A stretch of DNA of 7,164 bases from Helicobacteraceae bacterium. GTDB lineage: Bacteria; Campylobacterota; Campylobacteria; Campylobacterales; Sulfurimonadaceae. Positions within the stretch are counted from its first letter, which is position 1, and every line of letters starts with the position of its first letter. Below the pieces are notes generated by a model. That model ran no database searches and was not told the origin of the DNA. It worked only from the letters and a program-made list of their open reading frames with translations. Shown one piece after another: positions 6,566-7,164 of the stretch. The stretch covers positions 1 through 7,164 of the forward strand of contig JALUKO010000328.1 of assembly GCA_027056525.1 (NCBI GenBank). The letters are read 5' to 3'. Position numbers and translations under genes: made by a program.

Positions 6566-7164
6566 ATGTCTAATAGAAAATTATTTATTGTATCTCTCTT
6601 TCTTTTGCTCATAACGATGTTTACAGCATGTGGCGGCGGAGGAAGTGCCGGTGAAGCAAAAGATACAAGTGAGCAAGAACTCACCGGTAATATCACCGTT
6701 AACAGTATAACCGATGACAATATGATAAGCCCAACGGAAGCGGGAGAAACTATTATAGTATCAGGAACAGCAACAGGTGGATATATATCTGTTGGTGACA
6801 GTGTTTCTTTTATATTAAATGATACCAATTATTCTACTACAGTTGAAGAGGATGGCTATTGGAGTGTCAGCGTACCGGGTATAGATCTTGCATCAGATAC
6901 TGAATTCAGCGTTAATGTTAAGAGTAGTGACCCCTCTGGTAATATAGTAATAAGCACAGTAACATCTACACACACGGTGGATGCGGCTGCAAGTTTTGGA
7001 ACTATAGTGATGTCCCCTATTACAGAAGATAATATCCTCAATGCTTCAGAGATAAACAGTACTATTGTTGTCAGTGGTATCGCTCTTGGCAAAGATATAA
7101 CAAGTGGGGATGTTGTTTCGTTTGTTGTCAACGGTAATGCCTATTCAACTACGGTGAATCAAGA
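6566..7164 (+). CDS. Lipoprotein with bacterial Ig-like (adhesin-type) repeats, 3' end missing
   Basis: The frame is open from the ATG to the window edge (199 full codons). Residues 1-22 form a lipoprotein signal: basic MSNRK, a hydrophobic stretch (6-19), then FTA-C with Cys22 as the lipidation site. Phe at -3 is less usual than Leu. GGGG follows the Cys, a flexible linker with no Asp at +2, so outer-membrane sorting would be expected by the enteric rule. After a polar linker, two Ig-like units begin at about residues 43 and 147. They resemble the repeats of giant biofilm and RTX-type adhesins (TDDNxIxxxEA, VSGTAxG, GDSVSFxxN, YSTTV, DGYWSVSVPGIDL). The protein is probably a surface-exposed, lipid-anchored adhesin or matrix protein. 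Its total size, further repeats and any C-terminal enzyme domain are outside view. The specific function is unknown. Confidence 0.85.
   Translation, partial: MSNRKLFIVSLFLLLITMFTACGGGGSAGEAKDTSEQELTGNITVNSITDDNMISPTEAGETIIVSGTATGGYISVGDSVSFILNDTNYSTTVEEDGYWSVSVPGIDLASDTEFSVNVKSSDPSGNIVISTVTSTHTVDAAASFGTIVMSPITEDNILNASEINSTIVVSGIALGKDITSGDVVSFVVNGNAYSTTVNQ
6692..6844 (+). repeat. Ig-like repeat unit 1, conserved half
   Basis: Encodes residues 43-93. It aligns without gaps to the second unit 312 bases downstream, with 25 of 51 residues identical by hand count. The remainder of the unit (to about residue 140) contains DGYWSVSVPGIDL, a common ending motif in such Ig repeats. The DNA copies have diverged, so this is an old protein repeat and not a recent tandem duplication. 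Confidence 0.8.
7004..7156 (+). repeat. Ig-like repeat unit 2, conserved half (unit cut by window edge)
   Basis: Encodes residues 147-197 of the lipoprotein. Shared positions with unit 1 include IT-x-DN, TI-x-VSG, GD-x-VSF and YSTTV. The second half of this unit lies past the window end, so more units may follow. Confidence 0.8.

Noticed and set aside
6508..7131. Two minus-strand open frames opposite the lipoprotein gene
   Set aside because: They mirror the Ser/Thr/Val-rich repeat codons of the plus strand and have no start signals or family resemblance; the plus-strand frame has a promoter, ribosome binding site and signal peptide.

Overview
The window looks like chromosomal core sequence from a Campylobacterota (epsilonproteobacterial) bacterium, possibly a free-living Sulfurimonas- or Sulfurovum-like one. 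This rests on three things: moderately AT-rich DNA with T-rich tracts upstream of TATAAT-type -10 boxes, a MurG of the epsilon type (GGGTGGHL followed by MIARAL instead of the usual FPA), and a 350-residue EF-Ts carrying an extra helical segment. The genus is an inference. All eight protein-coding genes are on the + strand. Coding is dense, no gap exceeds about 185 bases, and I see no tRNA, rRNA, insertion sequence or CRISPR array.

Positions 1-3092 hold a tightly packed envelope cluster: the 3' part of ftsW (septal peptidoglycan glycosyltransferase), murG (lipid II synthesis), a DedA-family membrane protein whose start codon overlaps the murG stop (ATGA), and a Bcp/PrxQ peroxiredoxin 10 bases further on. 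MurG makes lipid II, FtsW polymerises it, and DedA-family proteins are known elsewhere to recycle the undecaprenyl phosphate carrier, so the first three genes can be read as one lipid-carrier cycle.

Positions 3093-5224 hold the rpsB-tsf operon (ribosomal protein S2 and elongation factor Ts). It has its own promoter, a roughly 140-base structured leader that may form a pseudoknot just ahead of the rpsB ribosome binding site, and a hairpin overlapping the tsf stop codon. Codon choice here (CGT for Arg, GGT for Gly) is that of highly expressed genes and differs from the flanking genes.

Positions 5225-6421 encode a type II NADH dehydrogenase-like flavoprotein with a GTG start behind an extended -10 promoter. 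From 6566 to the window end is the 5' part of a lipoprotein gene with adhesin-like immunoglobulin-fold repeats of 104-residue period. It has no stop before the edge.

I found no convincing new multi-gene system. The points most worth a second look are the rpsB leader structure, the DedA coupling to murG, and the lipid-anchored Ig-repeat protein.
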